DNA of 16,950 nt from NCBI GenBank assembly GCA_024278775.1, contig JAJRSP010000004.1, positions 1 to 16,950 on the forward strand, written 5' to 3'. The number at the start of each line of letters is the position of its first letter. Position 1 is the first letter of the stretch. Origin of the DNA: Planctomycetota bacterium (lineage in GTDB: Bacteria > Planctomycetota > Phycisphaerae > UBA1845). Shown one piece after another: positions 8,060-15,145 of the stretch. Below the pieces are notes generated by a model. The model did no database searches and was not told the DNA's origin. It worked only from the letters and a program-made list of their open reading frames with translations. The translations under genes were made by a program, and so were the position numbers.

Positions 8060-9336
8060 ACGGGTCTTCCCGAATGTCTTGGCGCGGTGTAGGTCGTTTG
8101 CGTGCGTTGGGTTTGGGTGTGGTGGTCATGGTGATGACCATGCCGCCGATCCCGGTGGACGCCGCACCGAAGGGGCATCGTACTGCATACCGTGTGGGTA
8201 AGGTGGTGACGGTGGATGACGCGGATCGTGTCATCAACAACGCGGTGGTTCTCGTAGCGGATGGCAAGATCGAACGTATCGCGCCGCAGCACGAGATTGA
8301 AGTGCCGGATGGATATGACGTGGTCGACGCCAAGCACCTCTGGCTCGTGCCGGGCCTGGTCGACCCCCACAATCACACGGCCGGTTCGCTGATGGACTTG
8401 AACGACATGGTCTACCTGACGAACCCGGGCTTGCGCTCGCTCGAAGCGGTGGTCCCCGATAATGAGATTATCACGAGCGCTCGCGCGGGCGGGGTGACTA
8501 CGGTGCTGCTCATTCCCGGTAGTGGGACCAACATGGGCGGGTTCGGCACGCTCGCCAAGACGGGTGGCTCGACCGTGGATGATGTGGTCCAGCGGTCGCC
8601 CGGATCGCTGAAGATTGCGCAGGCCGGCAATCCGGAGTGGTACTGGTTCGGCGTGGGTCGAAGTTACATGAATTACAACACGCGACAGACAATGAACAAG
8701 GCCAAGGCATATCACGAAAAGTGGAACGCGTTCGAGCAGGATAAGACCCGAGACAAACCGCTCTATGACCCGGTGTTTGATGGTTTTCGCGGGCTATTTC
8801 GGGGGGAGTATCCTGTCACGGTTCACACGCAGATCTATCAAGTCGTGATGACGACGATAGATATGCTCTCGAAGAAACTCGGCGTTCGCACCGTGCTCGA
8901 TCACTCCACGTTTGATGGTTTCAAAACGGCACCGCTCGTCGTGGAGCAAGACATGTACACGATGAACGGGCCGCGGCAATACTGGTTCGATTACTCGCAG
9001 CGAAAAATGCACGGCAACGCCGCGCGATGGTGGCAGGCCGGCGTCAAAAAGTTGGGGATCAACACCGACGCGCCGGTGGTGCCGCAAAAGGAGCTTTCGT
9101 ATCAAGCTGCGATGGCCTGCTGGTATGGTTGGTTGCCCTATCCGGCGTTGCGCGGTGTGACGAAGATGCCGGCCGAGGCGCTGCTCATTGATGACCGTGT
9201 CGGCTCGATTGAGGTCGGCAAGGATGCCGACTTCGGACTGTGGACGGGCGATCCGATTGATCCACGATCGAGTTGCGAACTCACGGTCATACGCGGTGAA
9301 GTCGTGTACGACGCCAAAGTAAAGAGGCGATTCTAG
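8056..9336 (+). CDS. Exported amidohydrolase (imidazolonepropionase-like) with complete metal site
   Basis: Of the paralogues in this window, this 426-residue protein is the only one with every expected ligand of a subtype with HxH, two further His and Asp: H105 and H107 in PGLVDPHNH, H257 in VTVHTQ, H283 in VLDHST and D338 in GINTDAP. It should bind metal and hydrolyse a C-N bond (peptide-like, cyclic amide or similar); the substrate cannot be named. A signal peptide (core about 17-30, cleavage around VDA at 36) places it outside the cytoplasm. The helical YHEKWNAFEQ segment (219-228) is the short version of the charged insert seen in its paralogues. The C-terminal signature DDRVGSIEVGKDADFGLW is intact. 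ATG 8056 overlaps the upstream stop by four bases (ATGA), with a strong GGGGAGG at 8042-8048. It is likely the catalytic subunit of the cluster. Confidence 0.9.
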   Translation: MNGSSRMSWRGVGRLRALGLGVVVMVMTMPPIPVDAAPKGHRTAYRVGKVVTVDDADRVINNAVVLVADGKIERIAPQHEIEVPDGYDVVDAKHLWLVPGLVDPHNHTAGSLMDLNDMVYLTNPGLRSLEAVVPDNEIITSARAGGVTTVLLIPGSGTNMGGFGTLAKTGGSTVDDVVQRSPGSLKIAQAGNPEWYWFGVGRSYMNYNTRQTMNKAKAYHEKWNAFEQDKTRDKPLYDPVFDGFRGLFRGEYPVTVHTQIYQVVMTTIDMLSKKLGVRTVLDHSTFDGFKTAPLVVEQDMYTMNGPRQYWFDYSQRKMHGNAARWWQAGVKKLGINTDAPVVPQKELSYQAAMACWYGWLPYPALRGVTKMPAEALLIDDRVGSIEVGKDADFGLWTGDPIDPRSSCELTVIRGEVVYDAKVKRRF

Positions 9337-10724
9337 TGTTGATGGTTTTGGGAACAAAAGGTCTGCGGATGGTGAGCGTGGTGGGTGCGTTGGCGCTGGC
9401 GACGACGGTTGTTGCGCAGGAGCCGGAGTACGTGGCCATCAAGGCCGGTCGTGTGATTACCGTGTCGGGTGATGAGTTTTCCCCCGGGGTGATCGTGATC
9501 GAGGATGGCAAGATCACGGCCGTGGGTGCCGGGCTGGAGTTTCCCGCGTCAGCCGAGGTTATCAACGCCCAGGGACAGACGGTGATGCCCGGGTTTGTGC
9601 ATCCGCGTACGCGCTACGATCTGGAAGACTTTACGCGCAGTGGTGTTCATGGCGATCAGACGGCCGCGAGTGAGGTTTATATCGACCGTATCGGCTTTGA
9701 CGAGCTGCGCGAAGCGGGTTTTACGACGGCGTGCTTTGTCCCGGCCGGTAAAGGCATACCCGGTATGGCGTCGGTGTATCGTACCGGTGGCGACGAGGAT
9801 ACCCGGTTGGTGAAGGAGGCCGGGTATTTGCATGTCAACGCCGCTAAGAAGTCGGTCCTTCGAGACGCCCTGAAAAAGGCGAAGGCGGAAATCGAGAAGG
9901 TCGAAAAAGCTCGTAAGGAGTGGGAAGAGAAGCAGAAGAAAAAGAAGGAAGAGGCCAAAAAGAACGGGAAGGACAAACCCGAAAAAGAAGACGGTGAGCC
10001 GGACAAAGACGACAAGGGCAACGGCAAGTCGGTCCCGGGCCGGGCGGCCGACGATGGAGATGATGAAGGCGGAGGTGAGCCCAAGCCGGCGACGGATGAT
10101 AAGGCGGTGAAAGAGAAGGCGGAAGACACCTTCAAGCCGCCGCCCGTTGATCCGAAGTATCAGCCGCTCGTGGATCTGATTGAGAAGAAAGACGGCGCGC
10201 GGATGATGGTACAGTTGCGAGAGGCTTCCGACCTGCTCCATCTGGACGAAGTGCTCGAACGGTACGAAGACCTCAGCTACACGCTCTATCTCGCCACGAG
10301 GCGTTCGACGGATTATCGCCACATCGTAGACAAGCTGGGGAAACGCAAGGCGCAACTGGTGATTCGCCCCTGGATGCATTATCTGCCGCAGACCACATTT
10401 CGCTACAACCTGATCTCCGATCTCGTCGAGGCGGAGTGTGAGGTCTCGGTAGTGCCGTTCTATGACACAAAAAAAGAGCTGAATCGCGTGCGCGAGCGGC
10501 TGGCCGATTTGGTTCGCGCCGGGCTCAAGAAGGAAGACGCCTACAAGATGCTGACGCTCCACCCGGCCACATTGATCGGGCTGGGTGAAAAAATCGGCAG
10601 CATTGAAAAAGACCGCGACGCGGATCTCGTCTTCTTTGACGGCGATCCGCTGGACCCGCACAGCACGGTGCGGCGCGTGATGATTCTCGGCGATACGGTT
10701 TATAACGCGGACGAGGACGAGTGA
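9336..10724 (+). CDS. Exported amidohydrolase-like pseudo-enzyme with long KEKE insert
   Basis: This is a 462-residue protein with a signal peptide ending near VVA (27). In place of PGLIDxHxH it has PGFVHPRTR: the Asp becomes H89 and both ligand His become R91 and R93. A very charged insert covers about 174-270: a Lys/Glu helical part (DALKKAKAEIEKVEKARKEW and on), then an Asp/Gly/Lys-rich disordered part. After it the fold resumes (YQPLVDLIEKKDGARMMVQL), with no His where the second and third ligands belong. The C terminus keeps GLGEKIGSIEKDRDADLVFF and a DGDPLDP motif. Three consecutive start codons (GTG 9336, TTG 9339, ATG 9342) are present. GTG 9336 is chosen since it overlaps the preceding stop (TAGTG) and lies eight bases from AGAGG. 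The product is almost certainly not a metal-dependent hydrolase; a binding or scaffolding role is inference. Confidence 0.87.
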   Translation: MLMVLGTKGLRMVSVVGALALATTVVAQEPEYVAIKAGRVITVSGDEFSPGVIVIEDGKITAVGAGLEFPASAEVINAQGQTVMPGFVHPRTRYDLEDFTRSGVHGDQTAASEVYIDRIGFDELREAGFTTACFVPAGKGIPGMASVYRTGGDEDTRLVKEAGYLHVNAAKKSVLRDALKKAKAEIEKVEKARKEWEEKQKKKKEEAKKNGKDKPEKEDGEPDKDDKGNGKSVPGRAADDGDDEGGGEPKPATDDKAVKEKAEDTFKPPPVDPKYQPLVDLIEKKDGARMMVQLREASDLLHLDEVLERYEDLSYTLYLATRRSTDYRHIVDKLGKRKAQLVIRPWMHYLPQTTFRYNLISDLVEAECEVSVVPFYDTKKELNRVRERLADLVRAGLKKEDAYKMLTLHPATLIGLGEKIGSIEKDRDADLVFFDGDPLDPHSTVRRVMILGDTVYNADEDE

Positions 10725-12088
10725 TGTTTCGATACGCCCGACTGCTTATGTTCCTGCTGATGATGGTGACGGCCGCGCCGCTCGTTCGCGCGGGCGATCC
10801 CAAGCCGGACGACAAGCCCCAAGCCAAGAAGGATGCAGCCGACGACAAGTCCAAGGATGACGAGAAGGACAAGAAGAAAAAGAAGAAGGATGACCGGTAC
10901 CTGGCGATCCAAGCCGGCACCGTCCACACGGTCTCCGGGCCGACATTGTTCGATGTCACGATTCTGACCAAGAACGGCAAGATTATCGAAATCGGCAGGT
11001 CGGTGGAGGTGCCGGAAAAGGCGGAGCGGCTCGACTCCTCCGGCTATCACGTCTATCCCGGTTTGGTGGCCGTCGCAAGCAGCGGCCTGATCGGCAGTGA
11101 ACCTCCGGATGACTCCACCAATGTCTACTCGCTGACCATGACGATTGCGCTCGCCGGTGGTATCACCACGGCCGTAAGCGGTAACACGGTCGGTAAGCTC
11201 ACGCACGCCACGTTGGATGGTCTGGTCGTTAAGCGAAATATCTTCTACAAACTCGACTATAGCACGACAAGCCCCAACGCACGCCGCAAGCTCCGCGACA
11301 AGTTTGACAAGGTGCGGCAGTACATGCGCGACAAAGAAGCGTTTGCGGAGGAAAAGAAGAAGGATGACGACGCCGAGGAGCCGGACAAGGAATGGCTCAA
11401 AGGCGACTATGAGAAGATCTACAAGTTGATGCGGGGCGAGCTCACGGCGGTGGCGACGGCCAACAAAGCGCACGAAATCATTCAATACTGCGAACTGGCG
11501 GAGCGATACGGTATCAAGATCGTGCTTCGCGGGGCGATGGAGGGCTGGACGGTGCCGTCGCGGATGGCACGAGCCGGTGTGTCCGCGATTTTGTCGCTGC
11601 GCCCGCCGTTGTTTTCGACCGACACGGGTTACGACGAAAGGTTCAACCGGCCGACGGGTCGTTCGATCGAAAACGCGGCCATCCTTCACGAGCACGGCAT
11701 TCCGATTGCCATCGTCCCAACGGTCAGTTCGATCACACTGTGGGGGTTGGCCGGTCGGGACCTGCTGCATCTGAACATGGAGGCCGCGTTTGCGGTACGT
11801 GGTGGTCTGTCGGATGACGCGGCGCTGCGTGCGATCACGATCGACGCCGCCAGGATCCTCGGGGTCGATCATCGCGTCGGCTCGATTGAGGTCGGCAAGG
11901 ATGCGGACTTCGCGATTACCGATGGCGACATTCTGCATTACATGACGCTTCTACGCTGGACCGTGGTCAACGGCCGCATCGCCTACGACAAACAAAAAGA
12001 AACCCTCTATAACCACATCCGTCCCAACGGTGACCGCGACGCGCCCCCGCCCGATGACTACTGGCCCCGACGCCTCGGCGTCGAGTAA
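10724..12088 (+). CDS. Exported amidohydrolase-like pseudo-enzyme with Lys/Asp-rich N-terminal segment
   Basis: This last gene of the cluster encodes 454 residues. The signal peptide (core about 7-19, cleavage after VRA at 23) is followed directly by an Asp/Lys-rich spacer (about 24-58) before the domain starts at YLAIQAGTVHTV. The HxH position reads PGLVAVASSG (A118, S120), the second ligand region reads AVATANKA and the third IVLRGAMEGW. The Asp position reads AIVPTVSS, so no catalytic ligand remains. A second charged segment (about 187-226) occupies the usual insert site. The C-terminal signature GVDHRVGSIEVGKDADFAI is intact, and its DNA shares a 29-base identical block with the gene at 8056-9336. 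ATG 10724 overlaps the upstream stop by one base (TGATG); GTG 10721 would add one residue. A hairpin covers its last codons. Confidence 0.88.
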   Translation: MFRYARLLMFLLMMVTAAPLVRAGDPKPDDKPQAKKDAADDKSKDDEKDKKKKKKDDRYLAIQAGTVHTVSGPTLFDVTILTKNGKIIEIGRSVEVPEKAERLDSSGYHVYPGLVAVASSGLIGSEPPDDSTNVYSLTMTIALAGGITTAVSGNTVGKLTHATLDGLVVKRNIFYKLDYSTTSPNARRKLRDKFDKVRQYMRDKEAFAEEKKKDDDAEEPDKEWLKGDYEKIYKLMRGELTAVATANKAHEIIQYCELAERYGIKIVLRGAMEGWTVPSRMARAGVSAILSLRPPLFSTDTGYDERFNRPTGRSIENAAILHEHGIPIAIVPTVSSITLWGLAGRDLLHLNMEAAFAVRGGLSDDAALRAITIDAARILGVDHRVGSIEVGKDADFAITDGDILHYMTLLRWTVVNGRIAYDKQKETLYNHIRPNGDRDAPPPDDYWPRRLGVE

Positions 12089-12097
12089 CGCAGTTTT
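12068..12097 (+). terminator. Possible intrinsic terminator at the end of the amidohydrolase-like cluster
   Basis: A perfect hairpin, CGACGC-CTCG-GCGTCG (12068-12083), covers the last codons just before the TAA at 12086-12088. A short T-run (TTTT, 12094-12097) follows ten bases after it. The six-base GC stem with a CUCG (YNMG-type) loop is stable, but the T-run is short and displaced, so termination efficiency is uncertain. The position, at the end of the + strand cluster and facing a converging gene, fits a terminator. Confidence 0.4.
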
Positions 12098-12298
12098 CGA
12101 TTGGTTTCGCTAGTGGGCCGACCGGATCTTGCTCGACACGGTCGATCAGTGCGTCGAGCCAGTCGGGATGTTGACCGTCGGTCGCCAGAGGATGGCAACG
12201 CCGGCCCGTTACCATTCTACCGAAAACTGAGCGCGGAACTTGGAGAGAACGATATTCGACCGTTTCGACGTGAAATAATCGGTTGTGTAGATGTGCCG
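12089..12298. other. Convergent intergenic spacer
   Basis: These 210 bases lie between the end of the cluster and the end of mgtE. They hold a 7-base inverted repeat (GCTCGAC 12131-12137 / GTCGAGC 12153-12159, 15-base loop) and a short dyad (GACCG-T-CGGTC, 12173-12183). Neither is followed by a T-run. The repeat could act as a weak or Rho-assisted terminator for either strand. No convincing gene is seen. Confidence 0.4.
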
Positions 12299-13687
12299 TT
12301 AGGCTGCGATGAGGAAGGACAACGTCATATAGACGAAAACGGAGATGACATCGTTGAGCGTGGTCACCAGGGGGCCGGAAGCGATGGCGGGGTCGAAGCC
12401 GAGTTTTCGAAAGCTAAAGGGTAGGCCGATACCCAGCGCGGCCGCACTCAAGATGGCGACCGTCATGGCGGTTCCCACGGCGATGGCGACCCGGCTGTGA
12501 TCGGACATGCCGCCGCCTGTGCCGAAGAGCCGTTGAAACATGGGAAAGAACAGGGACACCAAGAGCCACGCCGCAAACCCGAGTGTCGGCGCCATCAGCA
12601 TCGCGATCCGGCCTTCTCGGGCTATCGCTCGACCGAGTCGCGTGGATCCAATGTCACCCATAGCGAAGCCGCGAACAATGACCGTTGAAATCTGAACGCC
12701 ACTGCTGCCGCCCATGGCACCGATCAACGGCACAAACAGGACGAGTGCGGCGAACAACTTCAGATCAAAATTGGGTTGGGCCATACTGAGGACGCTCGCG
12801 GAACCCATCATGCCGATCATGCAGGGGAGGAGCCACGTAAGGCGAATGCGGGCAGCGTTGAGAATGGAGCTTGTTTCCAACTCAGCGGGGTCGGTTCCGG
12901 CCATACGGTACAGGTCTTCCGCTGCTTCTTCTTCGGCCACATCGAGCAGGTCGTCGTGGGTGATGCGCCCGATGAGCCGGTCGTTACGATCGACGACCGC
13001 CGCCTCGGTCACGTCGTATTTTCGAATAATCTGGACGACGGCTTCCTGGTCTTCGTCTGCGTAGACCGATACCGGTTGACGGTGGGCGATGTCGCTCAGC
13101 TTCGTCGCGGGTCGAGCCGTGACCATTCGCCGCAGCGGGACAAGACCCACCAGCTTGCGATCCGCATCGACGATGTAAACCTCGTGCAGGTCTTCCTCGG
13201 GGTTGGCCTGGCGAACCTGTTCGACGGCGTCGGCCACGGTGGCGTTAGCTTCCAGTGCCACCACATCGGGCGTCATGATGCCGCCGGCTGTCGTCTCCTC
13301 GTATTCCAGCAACTCGCCGACGGCTTCCGACTGGGCGGCTTCCAGGCCGCCGAGGATTTCTCCGGCTTCCTTTTTATTCAGCTCGCCGAGGACATCAGCC
13401 GCATCATCCGGCTGAAGCTCTGAGACGATTTCCGTCAGGGATTGTGTGTCCAGATCGTCCACGACGTCGCCGCGGACGGCCTCGTCCAACATGACGACGA
13501 CTTCCGCGGCGGTGTGGCTTGGCAGCGCGAAGAGGATTTTGGATCGGTCCTCGTCGTCCAGTAGCTCGAACGACTCGGCGATGTCGGCGGCCTGTGTCGC
13601 TTCGAGAAGGCGCGCAAGTCCGGCGTCTCCCTCACCCTGAAGGGATTCGATGAGCTGACTGTGAAACGCTTCACGCTCTGGCTGCAT
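12299..13687 (-). CDS. mgtE: MgtE-type magnesium transporter
   Basis: Inner-membrane Mg2+ channel/transporter of the MgtE family, 462 residues, close to the usual size of about 450. The order of domains is typical: an N-terminal helical superhelix (about 22-128, with repeats like LPSHTAAEVVVML and LQPDDAADVLGEL), EYEETTAGGIMTPDVVAL leading into two CBS domains (about 138-200 and 202-260) that sense Mg2+, then five membrane helices (about 283-460). The conserved Asp near the pore (D446 in GPLVTTLNDVISVFVY) is present. The usual GGNxGNQ motif in the membrane part reads GGSSGVQ (326-332), a variant. The frame is open up to 13858, but the ATG at 13687 is chosen because family alignment starts there (MQPEREAFHSQLIESL); the extra upstream 57 codons look like leader. 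It stands alone, divergent from ilvC. Confidence 0.93.
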   Translation of the reverse strand: MQPEREAFHSQLIESLQGEGDAGLARLLEATQAADIAESFELLDDEDRSKILFALPSHTAAEVVVMLDEAVRGDVVDDLDTQSLTEIVSELQPDDAADVLGELNKKEAGEILGGLEAAQSEAVGELLEYEETTAGGIMTPDVVALEANATVADAVEQVRQANPEEDLHEVYIVDADRKLVGLVPLRRMVTARPATKLSDIAHRQPVSVYADEDQEAVVQIIRKYDVTEAAVVDRNDRLIGRITHDDLLDVAEEEAAEDLYRMAGTDPAELETSSILNAARIRLTWLLPCMIGMMGSASVLSMAQPNFDLKLFAALVLFVPLIGAMGGSSGVQISTVIVRGFAMGDIGSTRLGRAIAREGRIAMLMAPTLGFAAWLLVSLFFPMFQRLFGTGGGMSDHSRVAIAVGTAMTVAILSAAALGIGLPFSFRKLGFDPAIASGPLVTTLNDVISVFVYMTLSFLIAA

Positions 13688-13808
13688 GGTAGGCTCACCC
13701 GGTTCGACAAAGTGGCCGACGCCACCTGCGGGCATTATGATGAGACTCGCACGAAACGCAACGTGGCCGCGGCTTGGTACGGTGAAACGGGTGTATGGCG
13801 GAGTCGGC

Positions 13809-13842
13809 GTCCCACCCTTCGGGAGTACCCGAAGAATGGGGC
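13809..13842 (-). other. Strong two-part hairpin in the mgtE upstream region
   Basis: The inverted repeat CTTCGGG-AGTA-CCCGAAG (13817-13834, seven bases with a four-base loop) is extended, after a two-base internal bulge, by GTCCCA / TGGGGC (13809-13814 / 13837-13842, one G-T pair). It lies about 120 bases before the mgtE start on the - strand. It could be a 5' leader element of mgtE, a terminator for upstream transcripts or a dispersed palindromic repeat; only one copy was noticed in this window. It does not resemble the M-box consensus in anything I can see. Confidence 0.45.
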
Positions 13843-13879
13843 ACCTGCCGAGTGACACACGAGATACGAGGAACTGCGC

Positions 13880-13923
13880 AGCTCCGGCGCGCCGGGATTG
13901 CGGCTCGGGACGAGACCGGAGCT
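13880..13923 (+). other. Inverted repeat upstream of ilvC (possible leader structure or operator)
   Basis: Eight-base perfect arms AGCTCCGG (13880-13887) and CCGGAGCT (13916-13923) enclose 28 bases that hold a smaller GCCG/CGGC stem. The structure ends 48 bases before the ilvC start. It might be an RNA leader element controlling ilvC, or a DNA site for a regulator of branched-chain amino-acid synthesis. No run of Ile, Leu or Val codons typical of a leader peptide was seen. Confidence 0.35.
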
Positions 13924-13957
13924 AGGTGACGTGTTGAGTGGCAAACGGTGTCAACGC

Positions 13958-13961
13958 GGAG
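13958..13961 (+). promoter_or_regulatory. Ribosome binding site deciding the ilvC start
   Basis: GGAG ends ten bases before ATG 13972. The alternative in-frame GTG at 13948 lies upstream of this site, so it could not use it; protein numbering also supports ATG 13972. Confidence 0.6.
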
Positions 13962-13971
13962 TGAAGACGTA

Positions 13972-14970
13972 ATGGCTCTCACGATTTACCATGAAGATGA
14001 CGGTGATCTCGGTCTCCTTTCCGGCAAGCGGGTGGCCGTGATCGGTTACGGCAACCAGGGTCGGGCTCACGCCATGAACCTCCGAGACTCCGGCGTCGCG
14101 GTGGTCGTGGGACAGCGCGAAGGCCGCAGCGCGGATCGAGCTCGGGCGGATGGGTTTGATCCGGTGCCGGTGAATCAGGCGGCCACGGCGGACCTGCTCA
14201 TCATCACCCTTCCCGACGAGTCGGCCGCCGAGATTTACAGTGAGGAGATCGCGCCGTCGTTGCGCGGCGGTGCGACCATCGGCTTTGTCCACGGATTCAA
14301 CATTCGATACGACTTCATCAAACCGCCGGGCGAGGTCGATGTGGTGATGATCGCCCCCAAGGGACCGGGTACGCTGTTGCGATCGGTTTACCTGGAGGGA
14401 AAGGGCATCCCCGCGCTGATGGCGGTTCATCTAGATGCCACCGGTGGTGCCAAAGACCTGGCACTGGCATGGGCGGTGGGTATTGGATGTACGCGGGCCG
14501 GTGTGATCGAAACCACCTTTGCCTGTGAGACGGAGACGGACCTCTTTGGGGAACAGGTCGTGCTCTGCGGTGGCGTGTCTGCGCTCACCAAGGCGGCGTT
14601 TCAGACGCTAGTGGATGCCGGCTACGCACCGGAGTTCGCCTATCTGGAATGCGTTCACGAGCTGAAGCAGGTGGTGGATCTTTTGTACACGCGCGGTCTC
14701 AGCGGGATGCGTGACGCCATATCCAACACGGCCGAGTATGGTGATCTGTCCCGTGGACCACGGATCGTGACTCCTGCCGTGCGGGAAGAGATGAAGCGTA
14801 TTCTGTCGGAGATCAGGGACGGTCGATTCGCACGCGAGTGGATCGAGGAGTACCGCAGCGGCGGAAAGCGGTTTCGATCGCTGCATGAGGCGGATGCGGA
14901 TACGCCCTATGAGCAGGCCGGTGCGGCCGTGCGAGCGCTCATGCCGTGGCTGGCCTCCGACGGGAAGTGA
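13972..14970 (+). CDS. ilvC: Ketol-acid reductoisomerase, class I
   Basis: Cytoplasmic enzyme of valine, leucine and isoleucine synthesis. It converts acetolactate or acetohydroxybutyrate to the dihydroxy acid using NAD(P)H and Mg2+. The 332-residue length is that of class I enzymes. The Rossmann motif GYGNQG is at 25-30, with the cofactor loop GQREGRSADRARADGF following. Starting at ATG 13972, the active-site residues fall at the familiar numbers: H107 (VHGFN), K130 (APKGPG), D190 and E194 (ETDLFGEQ), E226 and E230 (ECVHELK) and S251 (AISNTAEYGD). The sequence is intact with no missing key residue. The gene is not next to ilvB, ilvN or leu genes in this window, so it is probably transcribed alone from the divergent region shared with mgtE. 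The longer frame from GTG 13948 adds eight residues that are not part of the family. Confidence 0.97.
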   Translation: MALTIYHEDDGDLGLLSGKRVAVIGYGNQGRAHAMNLRDSGVAVVVGQREGRSADRARADGFDPVPVNQAATADLLIITLPDESAAEIYSEEIAPSLRGGATIGFVHGFNIRYDFIKPPGEVDVVMIAPKGPGTLLRSVYLEGKGIPALMAVHLDATGGAKDLALAWAVGIGCTRAGVIETTFACETETDLFGEQVVLCGGVSALTKAAFQTLVDAGYAPEFAYLECVHELKQVVDLLYTRGLSGMRDAISNTAEYGDLSRGPRIVTPAVREEMKRILSEIRDGRFAREWIEEYRSGGKRFRSLHEADADTPYEQAGAAVRALMPWLASDGK

Positions 14971-15145
14971 TTGGGACGATCCGTGGGAACACCATGTCGG
15001 GTGTATGACCTATGTGGCGGCCTGGAATCATGCGTGGGTGCCCCATTGTTCGCATCACCGCCAACGCACCGCATGGAAGTATAAGCGTCATGTGACGCGA
15101 AGGGTGGGGTTCGTGACGGAAAACGTGACAAAAGAGCGGGAAGGT
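14971..15145. other. Convergent spacer between ilvC and holB
   Basis: These 175 bases contain no convincing gene. One perfect dyad, GCGTCA-TG-TGACGC, lies at 15085-15098; as RNA it would give only a five-base stem with a four-base loop. It has no adjacent T-run, so it could be a protein-binding site or chance. No clear terminator for either ilvC or holB was found. Confidence 0.4.

Noticed and set aside
9677..10135. Long Ser/Phe-rich - strand frames opposite the Lys/Glu-rich inserts (also near 52-606)
   Set aside because: They are the antisense of GAA/AAG-rich coding sequence, which avoids stop codons on the other strand; no start signal and no family resemblance.
2..12088. Histidine degradation (hutI) cluster
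   Set aside because: Although the fold is imidazolonepropionase-like, there is no hutH, hutU or hutG nearby, the proteins have signal peptides and most lack the active site.
12100..12215. Open - strand frame in the convergent spacer (part of an 82-codon frame starting MVTGRRCHPLATDGQHPDWL)
   Set aside because: The first part looks somewhat protein-like, but the frame runs antisense into the last cluster gene, has no clear ribosome binding site and matches no family I recognise. It could be a gene remnant; not supported enough to list.
13688..13858. Extended N terminus of MgtE from the ATG at 13858
   Set aside because: The extra 57 residues have no family counterpart, include a strong hairpin in their DNA and look like non-coding leader; ATG 13687 matches the family start.
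15085..15098. Perfect dyad GCGTCA-TG-TGACGC as a terminator
   Set aside because: The stem is only five bases when a loop is allowed and no T-run follows on either strand; kept only as a note in the spacer.
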